Shown: one piece after another, positions 25,310 through 34,586 of the stretch
Layout of the letters: the number at the start of each line of letters is the position of its first letter
How positions within the stretch are numbered: the first letter of the stretch is position 1
Assembly: GCF_001281405.1 (NCBI RefSeq)
Contig: NZ_CP010401.1
Location: forward strand, 1,388,001-1,452,000
Origin: Bartonella ancashensis
Lineage (GTDB): Bacteria > Pseudomonadota > Alphaproteobacteria > Rhizobiales > Rhizobiaceae
Length of the DNA: 64,000 nucleotides
Reading direction: 5' to 3'
The notes under the pieces: model-generated
Told to the model about the DNA's origin: nothing
The model's input: only the letters and a program-made list of their open reading frames with translations
Databases searched by the model: none
Program-made: the position numbers and the translations under genes

Positions 25310-25698
25310 TTTTTCCAAAATTCTCTTAATCCCTCTTTAACAAAAACAACATCTTCATCGGTTCCGCGTAACTCAAAATTATAAAGACGAGGCACAAAAC
25401 ACTTTTCTGCAATGATCTTACTCGCCAAACTATAATTGCGACCAAAATTGCGATTGCCACCGCCTATAACCCCACGTATTAATTGGCGATTTTCCAACTC
25501 ATTCAAGAAGCGAATAACTGGCTTTGGCACAGCCATTCTTCCTTCTCCATCTGCGTAAGTAGGCACAACCAACACATAAGGCTCACGAACCAATACAGGG
25601 GGCTTTTTCTTATCAATTTTCAAAGACCTCTGACCAAGCCGACCAACGAAATGCTCGGTATTCCCTGTCACACTTGAATAATAAACAATGAGCCCCAT
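25300..25698 (-). CDS. nrdI: Flavodoxin-like protein NrdI
   Basis: NrdI is an FMN protein that supplies the oxidant for assembling the manganese-tyrosyl cofactor of NrdF. The 132-residue protein has the phosphate-binding loop [13 protein letters not shown] at the N-terminus and the [11 protein letters not shown] loop that contacts FMN. Its ATG overlaps the nrdH stop (TAATG) and its end overlaps the nrdE start, indicating tight translational coupling within the operon. Confidence 0.97.
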
Positions 25699-25922
25699 TA
25701 GCTACAAAGATTATTGATCATATCTGGTCTAAACCCTGACCAATGGTTATCACCACAAACCACAACAGGAACTTGACGATATCCCAAAGACTGAACAAAA
25801 TCATAAGCCTGTTCATCACGAGAAATATCAACAACGCGATAGTGGACCCCCTTAGCATCGAAGGCGCGGTAAGTGGCATTACATTGAACGCACGACGGCT
25901 TACTGTAAATAGTGACAGGCAT
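25698..25922 (-). CDS. nrdH: Glutaredoxin-like NrdH
   Basis: NrdH is a thioredoxin-reductase-dependent redoxin that reduces NrdE. The 74-residue protein has the CVQC redox motif in SKPSCVQCNATYRAFD and the WSGFRPDMI segment typical of NrdH. I chose the ATG at 25922 over an in-frame TTG at 25931 because GGAG precedes it, although the spacing is short. It is the first gene of nrdHIEF; its stop overlaps the nrdI start. Confidence 0.96.
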   Translation of the reverse strand: MPVTIYSKPSCVQCNATYRAFDAKGVHYRVVDISRDEQAYDFVQSLGYRQVPVVVCGDNHWSGFRPDMINNLCS

Positions 25923-26564
25923 TATCTCCAACTTTCATATTTCAAAAAACAACCCTAAAAGAATTAATTTCGATAATTGCAAAACACCCCACATAATTGC
26001 AAATACTACATAACGACTTACGGATACTCAAAAACGATAAAAACTATATACAACACACACGCAGGCTAATTTAGACAACGGCAACATGCACCAAACACAG
26101 CCTAGATTACTACACTTATTTTCCAAAAAAACAAAAACACCGATGCACAATCATTACCACCAACACACCCCTCCGGAACAACCACCCGCTGTGAGCCTAA
26201 TCTCTTCGTTGTATTCGAACACTCTCAACACAAAAGCAAAACACCTCTTTCCATGTCCTGCACATCACATAACGGACCTCGAGCCTATAAACAGCCCCTT
26301 CCCCTTTGCCAAAACTCTTAGCAAAACTTCTTCTATTACATCAACACAACCCCACTCGCTACCATACAGAAAAACGAAGCTCCACGAAACGCACTCTATA
26401 CTTTAAAGCACACTCTATAGAATCATTAACTATCATGATGCTATATATAGTATATATATACGTTATTGCGTGCAAGAAAAATTCAAACGCTATTTAAATT
26501 TTCCACGACCTTCGCATTACGGGTACAGTAATCCGCTTAAGATAAATACAATAACCTAATATCA
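25923..26564. other. Intergenic region between nrdH and znuC with a G-poor plus strand
   Basis: About 640 bp separate the two divergent operons. From about 25950 to 26400 the plus strand is rich in A and C and poor in G, unlike the neighbouring genes. A 106-codon plus-strand frame (26086-26406) exists but reads like low-complexity His/Pro/Thr/Ser sequence. It has no ribosome site or family motif, so I do not call it a gene. An AT repeat-like run (TATATATAGTATATATATA) lies near 26445. The nrd promoter must lie here, but I could not find a convincing NrdR box. Confidence 0.5.
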
Positions 26565-26591
26565 TTGACAAATGTAACTATATAACATAAC
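26565..26591 (+). promoter_or_regulatory. Zur-box-like operator overlapping a promoter for znuCBA
   Basis: A TTGACA -35 element (26565-26570) runs into an imperfect palindrome at 26570-26591 whose half-sites are ATGTAAC and ATAACAT. Compared from memory with the enterobacterial Zur consensus (half-sites GAAATGTTATA and TATAACATTTC), about 17 of 22 defined bases agree over 26569-26591. It ends about 25 nt before the znuC ATG. This supports zinc-repressed transcription, and zinc rather than manganese as the substrate. The -10 element (TAACTT, 17 nt downstream) is weak. Confidence 0.6.
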
Positions 26592-26616
26592 TTCACAAGA
26601 GGTGGAAACCTCAAAT

Positions 26617-27381
26617 ATGGCATGCTCTATGAATTTACACGTCGACAATATAACGTTAGGATATACGAACAGGAAAATTGTAAAGAACTTCTCTGCAGTT
26701 ATTACTGCAGGCTCGTCTGTTGCAATCATCGGTGATAATGGCGCTGGAAAATCCACGTTTCTTAAGGCCATTGCAGGACTAATCAAACCTATTAGTGGTA
26801 CGATAACAAAATCAACGAAAAGTCGTATTGCTTACCTTGCTCAACAGTGTGATATCGACAGAACATTTCCAATTAATGTAGAAGAACTTGTTAAAACAGG
26901 GCTATGGTTTTTCTGCGGGCTATTAAAAAATCAGGCCCCTTACCAATCTAAAATCCATAATGCACTAGAAACAGTTGGACTTTCTGCATTAAAAAAATCA
27001 TCACTCGATAAATTATCAAACGGCCAATTGCAACGTGCCCTTTTTGCGCGTATCATCGTGCAGAATTCTGACATTATATTACTCGATGAGCCCTTCAACG
27101 GTATCGACCTTAATACTCAAAAAGACCTTCTTTCACTAATTGCTCATTGGCAAAGGCAAGGTCGGACGATACTTACAGCACTGCACGATCCCCTTATAGT
27201 ACAAAAACATTTCCCTAAAATAATTCAGATTGATAAACAACACGCCTCTTACGAAGAAACAACTCCACTTTTAGAAATGGATGATCATAACACTACACCT
27301 CCTTTTATGAGCAATCTTTTTCCTATCAAGCAGCAAAAAAACTATTTCAAAACCAACTTTTCTAGGCAAACTGGATTGTAA
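26617..27381 (+). CDS. znuC: Zinc ABC transporter ATPase ZnuC
   Basis: This 254-residue protein energises metal import. It has Walker A GDNGAGKSTFLKAIAG, Q-loop region AYLAQQCDIDRTFPIN, a slightly atypical signature LSNGQLQRALFARI (LSNGQ for LSGGQ), Walker B IILLDEPFNGID and switch histidine ALHDP. The ATG at 26617 is preferred to a GTG at 26602, which would sit too close to the predicted promoter. It is first in the order ATPase-permease-binding protein, with the permease 3 nt downstream. A manganese or iron role cannot be excluded from this subunit alone. Confidence 0.9.
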   Translation: MACSMNLHVDNITLGYTNRKIVKNFSAVITAGSSVAIIGDNGAGKSTFLKAIAGLIKPISGTITKSTKSRIAYLAQQCDIDRTFPINVEELVKTGLWFFCGLLKNQAPYQSKIHNALETVGLSALKKSSLDKLSNGQLQRALFARIIVQNSDIILLDEPFNGIDLNTQKDLLSLIAHWQRQGRTILTALHDPLIVQKHFPKIIQIDKQHASYEETTPLLEMDDHNTTPPFMSNLFPIKQQKNYFKTNFSRQTGL

Positions 27382-27384
27382 GAT

Positions 27385-28254
27385 ATGTACGCATTCTTTC
27401 TTGCTCCTTTCATTGATTTTCAGTTTATGTTAAACGCTTTAATAGCTTCAATTTTATTAACAATCAGTGCCTGTCCTATTGGAGTATTTTTAGCACTACG
27501 TGGTATGAGTTTAACAGGTGACGCCATATCTCATGCCATTCTCCCAGGTGTTGCTATTGCTTTTCTCCTTTTTGGTCTCTCTCTCATACCTATGACAATT
27601 GGTGGTATCTTGGCAGGAATCTTTGTCGCGTTAGCAACCGCTTTAATTTCACGCAATAGCGTCCAAAAAGAAGACGCATCGATGGCTGTTTTTTACCTCA
27701 TTGCACTGGCAGCAGGTGTTACCATCATTTCGATCAAAGGATCAATGATTGATCTTCTCCACCTTTTATTTGGTTCAATCCTTGCGATTGATACACAAAA
27801 CCTCTGGTTAATTGGCACTATAACCGTGGTAACAGGAAGTAGTGTATGCATTTTTTGGCGTGCTTTTGTGATAGAAAGCCTTGATCCTTTATTCTTTAAG
27901 TCGTTTTCTTCATTGGGGAAATATACGCATATATTACTACTCAAACTTATGGTGTGTAATTTAGTCGGCGGTTTTCAATCGCTTGGAACGCTATTGTCTA
28001 TCGGCATCATGATGATTCCAGCTATCACAGCTCGTTTTTGGTTTGCACGTCTTGGGCCTATCTGTATATTCTCCATCGTTTTCGGAATGATTTCTAGTAT
28101 ATTTGGCCTACTACTATCTTTTCATATGTCAATTCCATCTGGACCAGCTATTATCATGGTTGCGGGATCTATTTACCTTCTTTCCTGTCTTATAAGCCCG
28201 TATGGCCTCATTGCGACATGGTTTCCTCGCTTTTCTCATACTTCTACAGAATAA
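27385..28254 (+). CDS. znuB: Zinc ABC transporter permease ZnuB
   Basis: The 289-residue permease is of the ABC-3 metal family with about eight membrane segments. It shows LTGDAISHAILPGVAIAFLL early on and LVGGFQSLGTLLSIGIMMIPAITARF, the conserved cytoplasmic coupling region, later. It lies 3 nt after znuC, and its stop overlaps the ribosome site of znuA, so the three genes form one translationally linked operon. Family members carry Zn, Mn or Fe. Zinc is favoured by the operator upstream and the His-rich binding protein. Confidence 0.93.
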   Translation: MYAFFLAPFIDFQFMLNALIASILLTISACPIGVFLALRGMSLTGDAISHAILPGVAIAFLLFGLSLIPMTIGGILAGIFVALATALISRNSVQKEDASMAVFYLIALAAGVTIISIKGSMIDLLHLLFGSILAIDTQNLWLIGTITVVTGSSVCIFWRAFVIESLDPLFFKSFSSLGKYTHILLLKLMVCNLVGGFQSLGTLLSIGIMMIPAITARFWFARLGPICIFSIVFGMISSIFGLLLSFHMSIPSGPAIIMVAGSIYLLSCLISPYGLIATWFPRFSHTSTE

Positions 28255-28264
28255 GGAGATAATT

Positions 28265-29182
28265 ATGCATAAACTCACTAAGCAGCTTGCTCTTTTAGGC
28301 TTTTTTCCTTTTTCCTTTTTTTCCTACGCACATACAATCAAAACCGTTGTAAGTTTTTCTATTCTTGCAGACATAGTCGGCAATATAGGGGGTAACCACA
28401 TTTCTGTAACAACCCTTGTCGGTCCTAATGCGAACATTCACACCTACGAACCAACGCCTAGCGATGCACAAATTATAAAACAAGCTGATATTATTTTTAT
28501 AAATGGACTTCATTTAGAAAATTTTATTGACCGACTCATCAAAGCAAGCGGCACTAAGGCTCCCCTCATAGAAGCAAGTACTAGCATTATCCCCCTTAAA
28601 GCAAAAAACCATACTCACAACGCACATCATCATTCTGAAAGCAGTCTAGATCCACATGCTTGGCAAAGCATCACTAATGTAAAAACTTATGTCAAAAATA
28701 TAGCAACTGCTCTTTGTAAGATAGACCAAAAATCGTGTAAAAATTACAATAAAAATGCCGATGATTATATTCAAAAACTCGATACTAAACAAAAGGCAAT
28801 TATGGCGCAGATTGCAACTATTCCAGAAAAAAAACGTACAATCATTACATCCCATGATTCTTTCAACTACTTTGCTCACGAGTACGACTTTACCGTGCTT
28901 TCTCCTGAAAGTGTCTCAACAGAAATAGAAGCTACCGCAGCAGATGTTGCCAAACTCATTCGGCAGATAAAAGATAAGAACGTTTCCGCGGTGTTTGTTG
29001 AAAATATATCTAATCCACGTCTTATTAAGCAAATTTCAAGGGAAACAGGACTTACGATTGGTGGTATTCTTTACTCCGATGCACTATCAGAAAAAAATGG
29101 ACCGGCTGCAACTTACATCGATATGATACAACATAATATTGATACCATCATCAATTCAATAACAAAAAATCAAAGCACATAA
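28265..29182 (+). CDS. znuA: Zinc ABC transporter substrate-binding protein ZnuA
   Basis: This is a 305-residue periplasmic cluster A-I metal-binding protein with a signal peptide (MHKLTKQLALLGFFPFSFFS, cleavage near YAHT). Metal-site motifs are visible: VGPNANIHTYEPTPSD, a His-rich loop KNHTHNAHHHSES, LDPHAWQS, TSHDSFNYFA and GGILYSDALS. The His-rich loop is typical of zinc rather than manganese receptors. GGAG sits 8-9 nt upstream of the ATG at 28265. It closes the znuCBA operon, the reverse of the more usual A-first order. Confidence 0.93.
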   Translation: MHKLTKQLALLGFFPFSFFSYAHTIKTVVSFSILADIVGNIGGNHISVTTLVGPNANIHTYEPTPSDAQIIKQADIIFINGLHLENFIDRLIKASGTKAPLIEASTSIIPLKAKNHTHNAHHHSESSLDPHAWQSITNVKTYVKNIATALCKIDQKSCKNYNKNADDYIQKLDTKQKAIMAQIATIPEKKRTIITSHDSFNYFAHEYDFTVLSPESVSTEIEATAADVAKLIRQIKDKNVSAVFVENISNPRLIKQISRETGLTIGGILYSDALSEKNGPAATYIDMIQHNIDTIINSITKNQST

Positions 29183-29409
29183 TGTAACCTTGTTCTATTT
29201 CGATCGTTCCATCACAAACCGCAAAAGTGATTATAGTCTATGATGATAGCAATGGTGAACTTGATATAATCTCTCAATTTTGTTTGACCTTTTCATAGTT
29301 CATGTTTAAATGGTCTTGCATTACTCCGGACGGATCCATGCATGAGACTTTCATGAATGATATTGAATGTTAGAATAATTTTTCTTTTGGCTTATTAAGG
29401 GGGTAAATT

Positions 29410-30735
29410 ATGGACCGTTTTCGCTTTTTTGCGTTAGTGCTCATTATTACAGCTACCACTGCAACGGTGACTTTTGCTCGAACAGAAATCAGCTTTTGGC
29501 ATTCTATGGGTGGTGATCTGGGACGGCAGACTGAAAGTTTAGTAAACAGCTTTAATGCAAGCCAATCCGATTATACTGTTGTCCCTTCATTTCGTGGTGA
29601 ATATGAAGAAACCATGATCTCTCTCATTGCAGCATTTCGTGGAAAACAACAACCGGTTCTTGCCCAAATTTATGAAGTTGGTACTGCAACCATGATGGCT
29701 GCAAAAGGGGCTATCTATCCAATTTACAAACTTATGGATGATACAAAACAAGAGTTCGACATTTTAGATTACTTGCCTGCCATCAGTAACTATTATTCTG
29801 ACACTCAAGGGCGAATGTTCTCTATGCCGTTTAATGCTTCAACACCAATCCTCTTTTATAACAAGGATATTTTCAAAAGAGCAAAGCTTGATCCTGAACT
29901 CCCCCCTAAAACATGGGAAGATGTTGAAAATTTTTCAAAACAAATTATTGACAGTGGAGCAGCACGCTGCGGTTTTACAATGGCCTACGCAGCTCAATGG
30001 ATCGGCTTAGAAAATTTTTCTGCATTTCATGATCTTCCCTTTGGAACGAAAAATAATGGTTTTGATGGTTTTGACTCAGAGCTTACAGTTAATGGCCCCT
30101 TGCAGATTCGTATGTGGACAGATCTGAAAAAATGGTCGGATCAAGGAATTTTTCGTTACGGTGGCCCAGCTGGTGCGTTAGACTCAACCCCCATGTTTAT
30201 GGCACAGGACTGTGCAATCTTCATGCAATCTTCAGGATCACTCAATGGAATTGTTGCAGATGCTCAATTTGATGTTGGATTTGGCATGTTACCTTACTAC
30301 TCTGACGTGCAGAGTGCACCACAAAATTCAATCATTGGAGGAGCTTCCATATGGGTTTTAGCAGGCCATACAGCTAAAGAATACATGGGAGCAGCGGCTT
30401 TTTTAAAATTCCTCTCACAAGCAGCTAACCAAGCAAAATGGCACCAAGAAACAGGGTACTTACCAATTACAAAAACTGCTTATGAATTAAGTAAACAACA
30501 GGGTTTCTATGATAAAAATCCAGGAGCTGATATTGCCATTCAGCAAATTAACATCAATTCTCCAACAAAAAATTCTAAGGGGTTAAGATTTGGTAACTTT
30601 CCGCAAATTCGCTCTATTCTTGATCAAGAATTAGAATCTGTTCTTAAAGGCTCTAAAACTCCCACAACTGGACTGAATACAGCAGTTAAACGCGGCAACA
30701 AGCTTTTACGCGAATTTGAGAGAACTAACCGTTAA
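29410..30735 (+). CDS. ugpB: sn-Glycerol-3-phosphate ABC transporter binding protein UgpB
   Basis: The 441-residue periplasmic receptor has a signal peptide (MDRFRFFALVLIITATTATVTF-type core, cleavage near FAR). The UgpB pattern includes EISFWHSMGG, FRGEYEETMISLIAAFR, GAIYPIYKLM and YLPAISNYYSDTQGRMFSMPFNAST. GGASIWVLAG is also present. It binds sn-glycerol-3-phosphate or glycerophosphodiesters. AAGGGGG lies upstream of the ATG. It starts the ugpBAEC operon; I saw no convincing Pho box in the 227-bp spacer. Confidence 0.97.
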   Translation: MDRFRFFALVLIITATTATVTFARTEISFWHSMGGDLGRQTESLVNSFNASQSDYTVVPSFRGEYEETMISLIAAFRGKQQPVLAQIYEVGTATMMAAKGAIYPIYKLMDDTKQEFDILDYLPAISNYYSDTQGRMFSMPFNASTPILFYNKDIFKRAKLDPELPPKTWEDVENFSKQIIDSGAARCGFTMAYAAQWIGLENFSAFHDLPFGTKNNGFDGFDSELTVNGPLQIRMWTDLKKWSDQGIFRYGGPAGALDSTPMFMAQDCAIFMQSSGSLNGIVADAQFDVGFGMLPYYSDVQSAPQNSIIGGASIWVLAGHTAKEYMGAAAFLKFLSQAANQAKWHQETGYLPITKTAYELSKQQGFYDKNPGADIAIQQININSPTKNSKGLRFGNFPQIRSILDQELESVLKGSKTPTTGLNTAVKRGNKLLREFERTNR

Positions 30736-30822
30736 TTTTACGGTAGTCATTCAATATTAAAAATTTGATTCTAAAAGCTGACTTCCTGATTTTTTCTGAC
30801 TCTTATTCAAAGAGCGCTGCAC

Positions 30823-31707
30823 ATGAATGAAAAATATGCGTATTTTAAAAACAGTTTACTCCCTTACTGGCTACTTTTTCCTCAGCTTACCATAATTTTT
30901 TTGTTTTTCCTTTGGCCTGCATCTCAGGCAATAAAGTCGTCTTTTGAGCGCGAGGATCCCTTCGGTTTTACTACAACCTTTATTGGTCTTGAAAATTATG
31001 TAACAATTTTATCTGACCCGACTTACGTAAAATCGCTCCTTACAACCATAATATTTTCTGCTATTGTTGCAGCTGTATCTATGACGATATCACTTCTTCT
31101 AGCAGTATCTGTTGATCGTACAGTTCATGCAAAAAAAGCGTATACTGTGCTCTTGCTCTGGCCCTATGCTGTTGCTCCTGTATTATCGGGTATATTATGG
31201 TTATTTATTTTCCATCCTACTATCGGAATCATCCCTGATATCTTGAAGAAAACAGGCATTATATGGAATTATCGTGTCAACGAAATTCAAGCAATGATTC
31301 TCGTCATAATTGCAGCCAGTTGGCAACAAATTTCCTACAATTTTCTTTTTTTCTTTCCGGACTTCAATCAATTCCACGCTCACAGTTGGAGGCAGCAGCA
31401 ATTGATGGGGCTAGCCCTTTCAAGCGTTTTCTGGACCATAACTTTTCCACAAATTTCACCGACAACCTTCTTCCTCCTTGTGGTTAATACCAATTACGTT
31501 ATGTTTGATACATTTGGAATCATTGAAAATACAACGTCCGGAGGTCCTGCACGTGCAACAACTACACTCGCTTATAAGATATATGATGATGGTTTTCGAA
31601 ATCAAATGATTGGTACATCCGCAGCACAATCAGTTATATTGATGTTCATGGTTATTTTCTTAACACTCATCCAATTTCGTTGGATTGAACGTCGCGTGCA
31701 ATATTAA
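30823..31707 (+). CDS. ugpA: Glycerol-3-phosphate permease UgpA with double compensating frameshift
   Basis: This 294-residue inner-membrane subunit of the Ugp importer has about six membrane segments and ends in the family's [11 protein letters not shown]. Between 31346 and 31430 the reading frame is displaced. The annotated frame gives [16 protein letters not shown], while the minus-one frame of the same bases encodes the expected conserved loop ([10 protein letters not shown], then [16 protein letters not shown]). One T appears lost from a T tract at 31346-31352 and one gained at 31427-31430, restoring the frame at [14 protein letters not shown]. About 25 residues including the EAA loop that contacts UgpC are therefore scrambled. 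The protein may assemble poorly or be inactive. Confidence 0.9.
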   Translation: MNEKYAYFKNSLLPYWLLFPQLTIIFLFFLWPASQAIKSSFEREDPFGFTTTFIGLENYVTILSDPTYVKSLLTTIIFSAIVAAVSMTISLLLAVSVDRTVHAKKAYTVLLLWPYAVAPVLSGILWLFIFHPTIGIIPDILKKTGIIWNYRVNEIQAMILVIIAASWQQISYNFLFFFPDFNQFHAHSWRQQQLMGLALSSVFWTITFPQISPTTFFLLVVNTNYVMFDTFGIIENTTSGGPARATTTLAYKIYDDGFRNQMIGTSAAQSVILMFMVIFLTLIQFRWIERRVQY

Positions 31708-31717
31708 AGGAAAAACC

Positions 31718-32569
31718 ATGGTTGAAAATCGTCCATTTTTGACGTTTCTAACTCATTTCGTCCTTATTATCGGTATCATCATTATCTTTTTTCCAGTTTA
31801 TATCGCTATTGTTGCTTCAACTCATAGTTCAAGCGCATTTAACTCTGGAGTTCTTCCTCTTCTTCCAGGTCAATATGGTTTAGAAAATTATAAAACGATT
31901 TTTGGTGATGGCCTCACACAACTAGGCCTTCCTCGCCTCTGGCCACTTCTGATGAACTCATTTATTATAGCTCTTGGTATTAGCATTGGAAAAATCAGTA
32001 TTTCACTTTTGTCTGCTTATGCAATCGTTTATATGCGCTTTCCATTAAGAAAAATCACCTTTTTCCTTATTTTTATTACGTTGATGCTTCCCATAGAAGT
32101 CCGTATCATCCCAACATATACAGTAGTTGCACAATTAGATATGACCAACACTTACGGTGGCGTGATCATTCCATTGATTGCATCAGCAACAGCTACCTTT
32201 TTATTTCGTCAATTTTTTCTAACTGTACCCGATGAACTTTTGGAAGCTGCCCGCATTGATGGGGCAGGACCATTTAGGTTTTTTAAAGACATTCTCTTAC
32301 CTCTCAGTAAAAGCAACATATCTTCCCTATTCATCATCATGTTTATTTATGGATGGGTACAATATCTTTGGCCCCTCATAGTTACAACAGATAAAAATCA
32401 TCAAACTATTCTCATCATTTTAAAGCAGCTTATAATTGAATCACTTCAACATAATCCTCAGTGGAATATTCTTATGGCAGTATCAATTGTTGCAATGCTC
32501 CCACCCATTATAATTGTCGTCTTCATGCACAAACTTTTTATCAAAGGTCTCATTGAAACAGAGAAATAA
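31718..32569 (+). CDS. ugpE: Glycerol-3-phosphate permease UgpE
   Basis: This is a 283-residue MalG-type permease with about six membrane segments. Its EAA loop is intact ([18 protein letters not shown]), in contrast to UgpA. Other family segments are [26 protein letters not shown] and a C-terminal [15 protein letters not shown]. The ATG at 31718 has AAAGGA upstream and lies 10 nt after ugpA. The GTG of ugpC follows 2 nt after its stop. Confidence 0.96.
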   Translation: MVENRPFLTFLTHFVLIIGIIIIFFPVYIAIVASTHSSSAFNSGVLPLLPGQYGLENYKTIFGDGLTQLGLPRLWPLLMNSFIIALGISIGKISISLLSAYAIVYMRFPLRKITFFLIFITLMLPIEVRIIPTYTVVAQLDMTNTYGGVIIPLIASATATFLFRQFFLTVPDELLEAARIDGAGPFRFFKDILLPLSKSNISSLFIIMFIYGWVQYLWPLIVTTDKNHQTILIILKQLIIESLQHNPQWNILMAVSIVAMLPPIIIVVFMHKLFIKGLIETEK

Positions 32570-32571
32570 CC

Positions 32572-33609
32572 GTGGCTATAATCCAATTATTCAATATAAA
32601 AAAACAATATGACAATGATACTTTGGTCATTAATGATTTAAATTTAAATATTTTTGATGGTGAATTTCTTGTTATTGTGGGTCCTTCAGGATGCGGAAAA
32701 TCAACCTTATTGCGCATCATTTCTGGCCTTGAGAAAATTACTTCAGGTGAGATCTATATTGACAATGAATGTGTTAATAACCGCGAACCTGCGGATCGTG
32801 ACATTGCAATGGTTTTCCAAAACTATGCGCTATACCCGCATATGACTGTGTGCGGGAACTTAGAATATGGTCTTAAGAACCGTAAAACACCTAGAGAAGA
32901 AATCAATAAGCGTATTACACATGCTGCAAAACTTTTGGATATAGAACAATTTCTCGAAAGAAAACCGAGACAGTTATCGGGGGGACAACGTCAACGTGTT
33001 GCAATGGGGCGTGCAATTGTTCGCCAACCGCGTATCTTTCTCTTTGATGAACCGCTTTCAAATCTTGATGCAAAACTGCGTGCTCACATGTGTATTGAAA
33101 TCAAGAAATTACAACGTTCATTAAAAACAACAAGCCTTTATGTTACTCATGACCAATTAGAGGCAATGACGTTAGCTGATAGAATAGTCGTTATGAATAA
33201 AGGATCCATAGAACAAATTGGGACTCCAACAGAAATTTATGACTACCCTGAAACAATCTTTGTTGCAGATTTTGTTGGTTCTCCTCCTATGAATTTTGTT
33301 GATCGTCATATCCTAGAGCAATCCTCAAATCTTTTACTTTCTTACAGCAAAGAAACTGATCTTTTAGCGTTTAGACCAGAAAAAATTTTATTGGGAGAAT
33401 ATCCTAATAAGGGCCTCGTTTTTCATACGCATATTGAACTGATTAAACCTATAGGTGTAGGGTGCCAGGTTTTAACATGTTGGAATAATATTCTCCTTAC
33501 TATTGACATGAAAGAACGCATTACAGCAGACTATGGGCAAACTTTAAGTTTTACCGTTTCTTATGAAAATTTTCATACTTTTAATAAAAAAACGGGAAAA
33601 CGCACGTAA
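32572..33609 (+). CDS. ugpC: Glycerol-3-phosphate import ATPase UgpC
   Basis: This is a 345-residue MalK-type ATPase. It has Walker [18 protein letters not shown]-loop [14 protein letters not shown], signature [17 protein letters not shown], Walker [16 protein letters not shown]-loop [10 protein letters not shown], and a C-terminal OB-type regulatory domain. The start codon is GTG at 32572, 2 nt after the ugpE stop, which suggests translational coupling. It is the last gene of ugpBAEC and would power uptake if UgpA is functional. Confidence 0.97.
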   Translation: MAIIQLFNIKKQYDNDTLVINDLNLNIFDGEFLVIVGPSGCGKSTLLRIISGLEKITSGEIYIDNECVNNREPADRDIAMVFQNYALYPHMTVCGNLEYGLKNRKTPREEINKRITHAAKLLDIEQFLERKPRQLSGGQRQRVAMGRAIVRQPRIFLFDEPLSNLDAKLRAHMCIEIKKLQRSLKTTSLYVTHDQLEAMTLADRIVVMNKGSIEQIGTPTEIYDYPETIFVADFVGSPPMNFVDRHILEQSSNLLLSYSKETDLLAFRPEKILLGEYPNKGLVFHTHIELIKPIGVGCQVLTCWNNILLTIDMKERITADYGQTLSFTVSYENFHTFNKKTGKRT

Positions 33610-33729
33610 CCGGCTTAAGTAAAATCTTAGATCCTAGACAACCATGTCCATTAGTGAAAAAGTCTCATTACACATTCTTTATTGTGCCTCAGAACGACTG
33701 TCATATCCCTACATATCAAAAAATATCTG

Positions 33730-34464
33730 CTATTTTTTTGAACGCAATTTCAGGGCAAGGTCAGGTTGGTCCGTTGTGATGTAGTGCACAGGCATATCCA
33801 ACCAATATGATAAACGCGCTACTCCATTTATGGTCCATACACCTACGGTAAATCCAGCATTTAGTGCAGATTCAATAAAACCATGAGATACAATTGAACC
33901 ATCCAAGCTTAACTCGGAATATCCTAATTTTTTCCATTGAGAAAAGTGATGCGTCATGTCACCTTCAAAATGATCAATACATGGACCAGATGGAATTCCT
34001 TCCTCAATGAAAGGAACAAGGCTAACAGCATCAAAACTAATTGCCGAAACACGCTCTGTTAAATTTCTTTTACGAATCAATTCAAGTGCTCTCTGAGATA
34101 AAGCACTCTCATTATCAGGCTGACCACGTGTTTTAATCTCAAGGCGAAGAGAAACATTCGTTGGAACAAGAAGATCGAGAACTTCTTCTAATAAAGGAGG
34201 AGGTTCTGTACTTCCCTTTACATGCATCTTCTTGCGCATTTCATTATCAATATTGTGAATATATTCTTTTTGCCCAACTAATTGTTCAAGATAAAAATCG
34301 TGAAATACAACCACCTCTCCACTTTTCAAAAGATGAACATCACATTCAATTTCATCAACTTCCATTTCAACTGCATGACGAAAAGCTGACAGCGTATTTT
34401 CAGAATAGAAATTTGTTCCACCACGATGAGCAACAATCTTTGGCTTATGCATACACAATTTCAT
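33730..34464 (-). CDS. ugpQ: Glycerophosphodiester phosphodiesterase UgpQ
   Basis: UgpQ cleaves glycerophosphodiesters to sn-glycerol-3-phosphate and an alcohol. The 244-residue protein has the GDPD motifs IVAHRGGTNFYSENTLSAF and EIECDVHLLKSGEVVVFHD, RLEIKTRG, and a late VGVWTINGVARL segment. It faces the ugpBAEC operon convergently, completing a phosphodiester-use module, but is not in the same transcript. An internal ATG at 34452 (MHKPKIVAHRGG) is an equally plausible start. No signal peptide is seen, so the enzyme is cytoplasmic. Confidence 0.94.
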   Translation of the reverse strand: MKLCMHKPKIVAHRGGTNFYSENTLSAFRHAVEMEVDEIECDVHLLKSGEVVVFHDFYLEQLVGQKEYIHNIDNEMRKKMHVKGSTEPPPLLEEVLDLLVPTNVSLRLEIKTRGQPDNESALSQRALELIRKRNLTERVSAISFDAVSLVPFIEEGIPSGPCIDHFEGDMTHHFSQWKKLGYSELSLDGSIVSHGFIESALNAGFTVGVWTINGVARLSYWLDMPVHYITTDQPDLALKLRSKK

Positions 34465-34586
34465 ACCTCAAGATTTTATCAACTAAAACAAAGTAAAACG
34501 ATGATTTGGTGACCAATATAAACCCACATACTTCCAAAGAGAAACCTCTTTCCAAATAATTCTCAAAAAAAAGCGGTTATGCTCAA

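Noticed and set aside
26036..26060. Possible NrdR box upstream of nrdH (AAACTATATACAACAC)
   Set aside because: Only the left half matches the remembered consensus, and no second box with proper spacing was found.
26086..26406. 106-codon plus-strand frame between nrdH and znuC
   Set aside because: It is low complexity (His, Pro, Thr, Ser), has no ribosome site and no family motif, and lies in a G-poor block where stop codons are rare by composition.
29340..29375. Possible Pho box before ugpB (CTTTCATGAATGATATT)
   Set aside because: Only one half-site resembles CTGTCAT and the second repeat is poor, so PhoB control is not supported by sequence.
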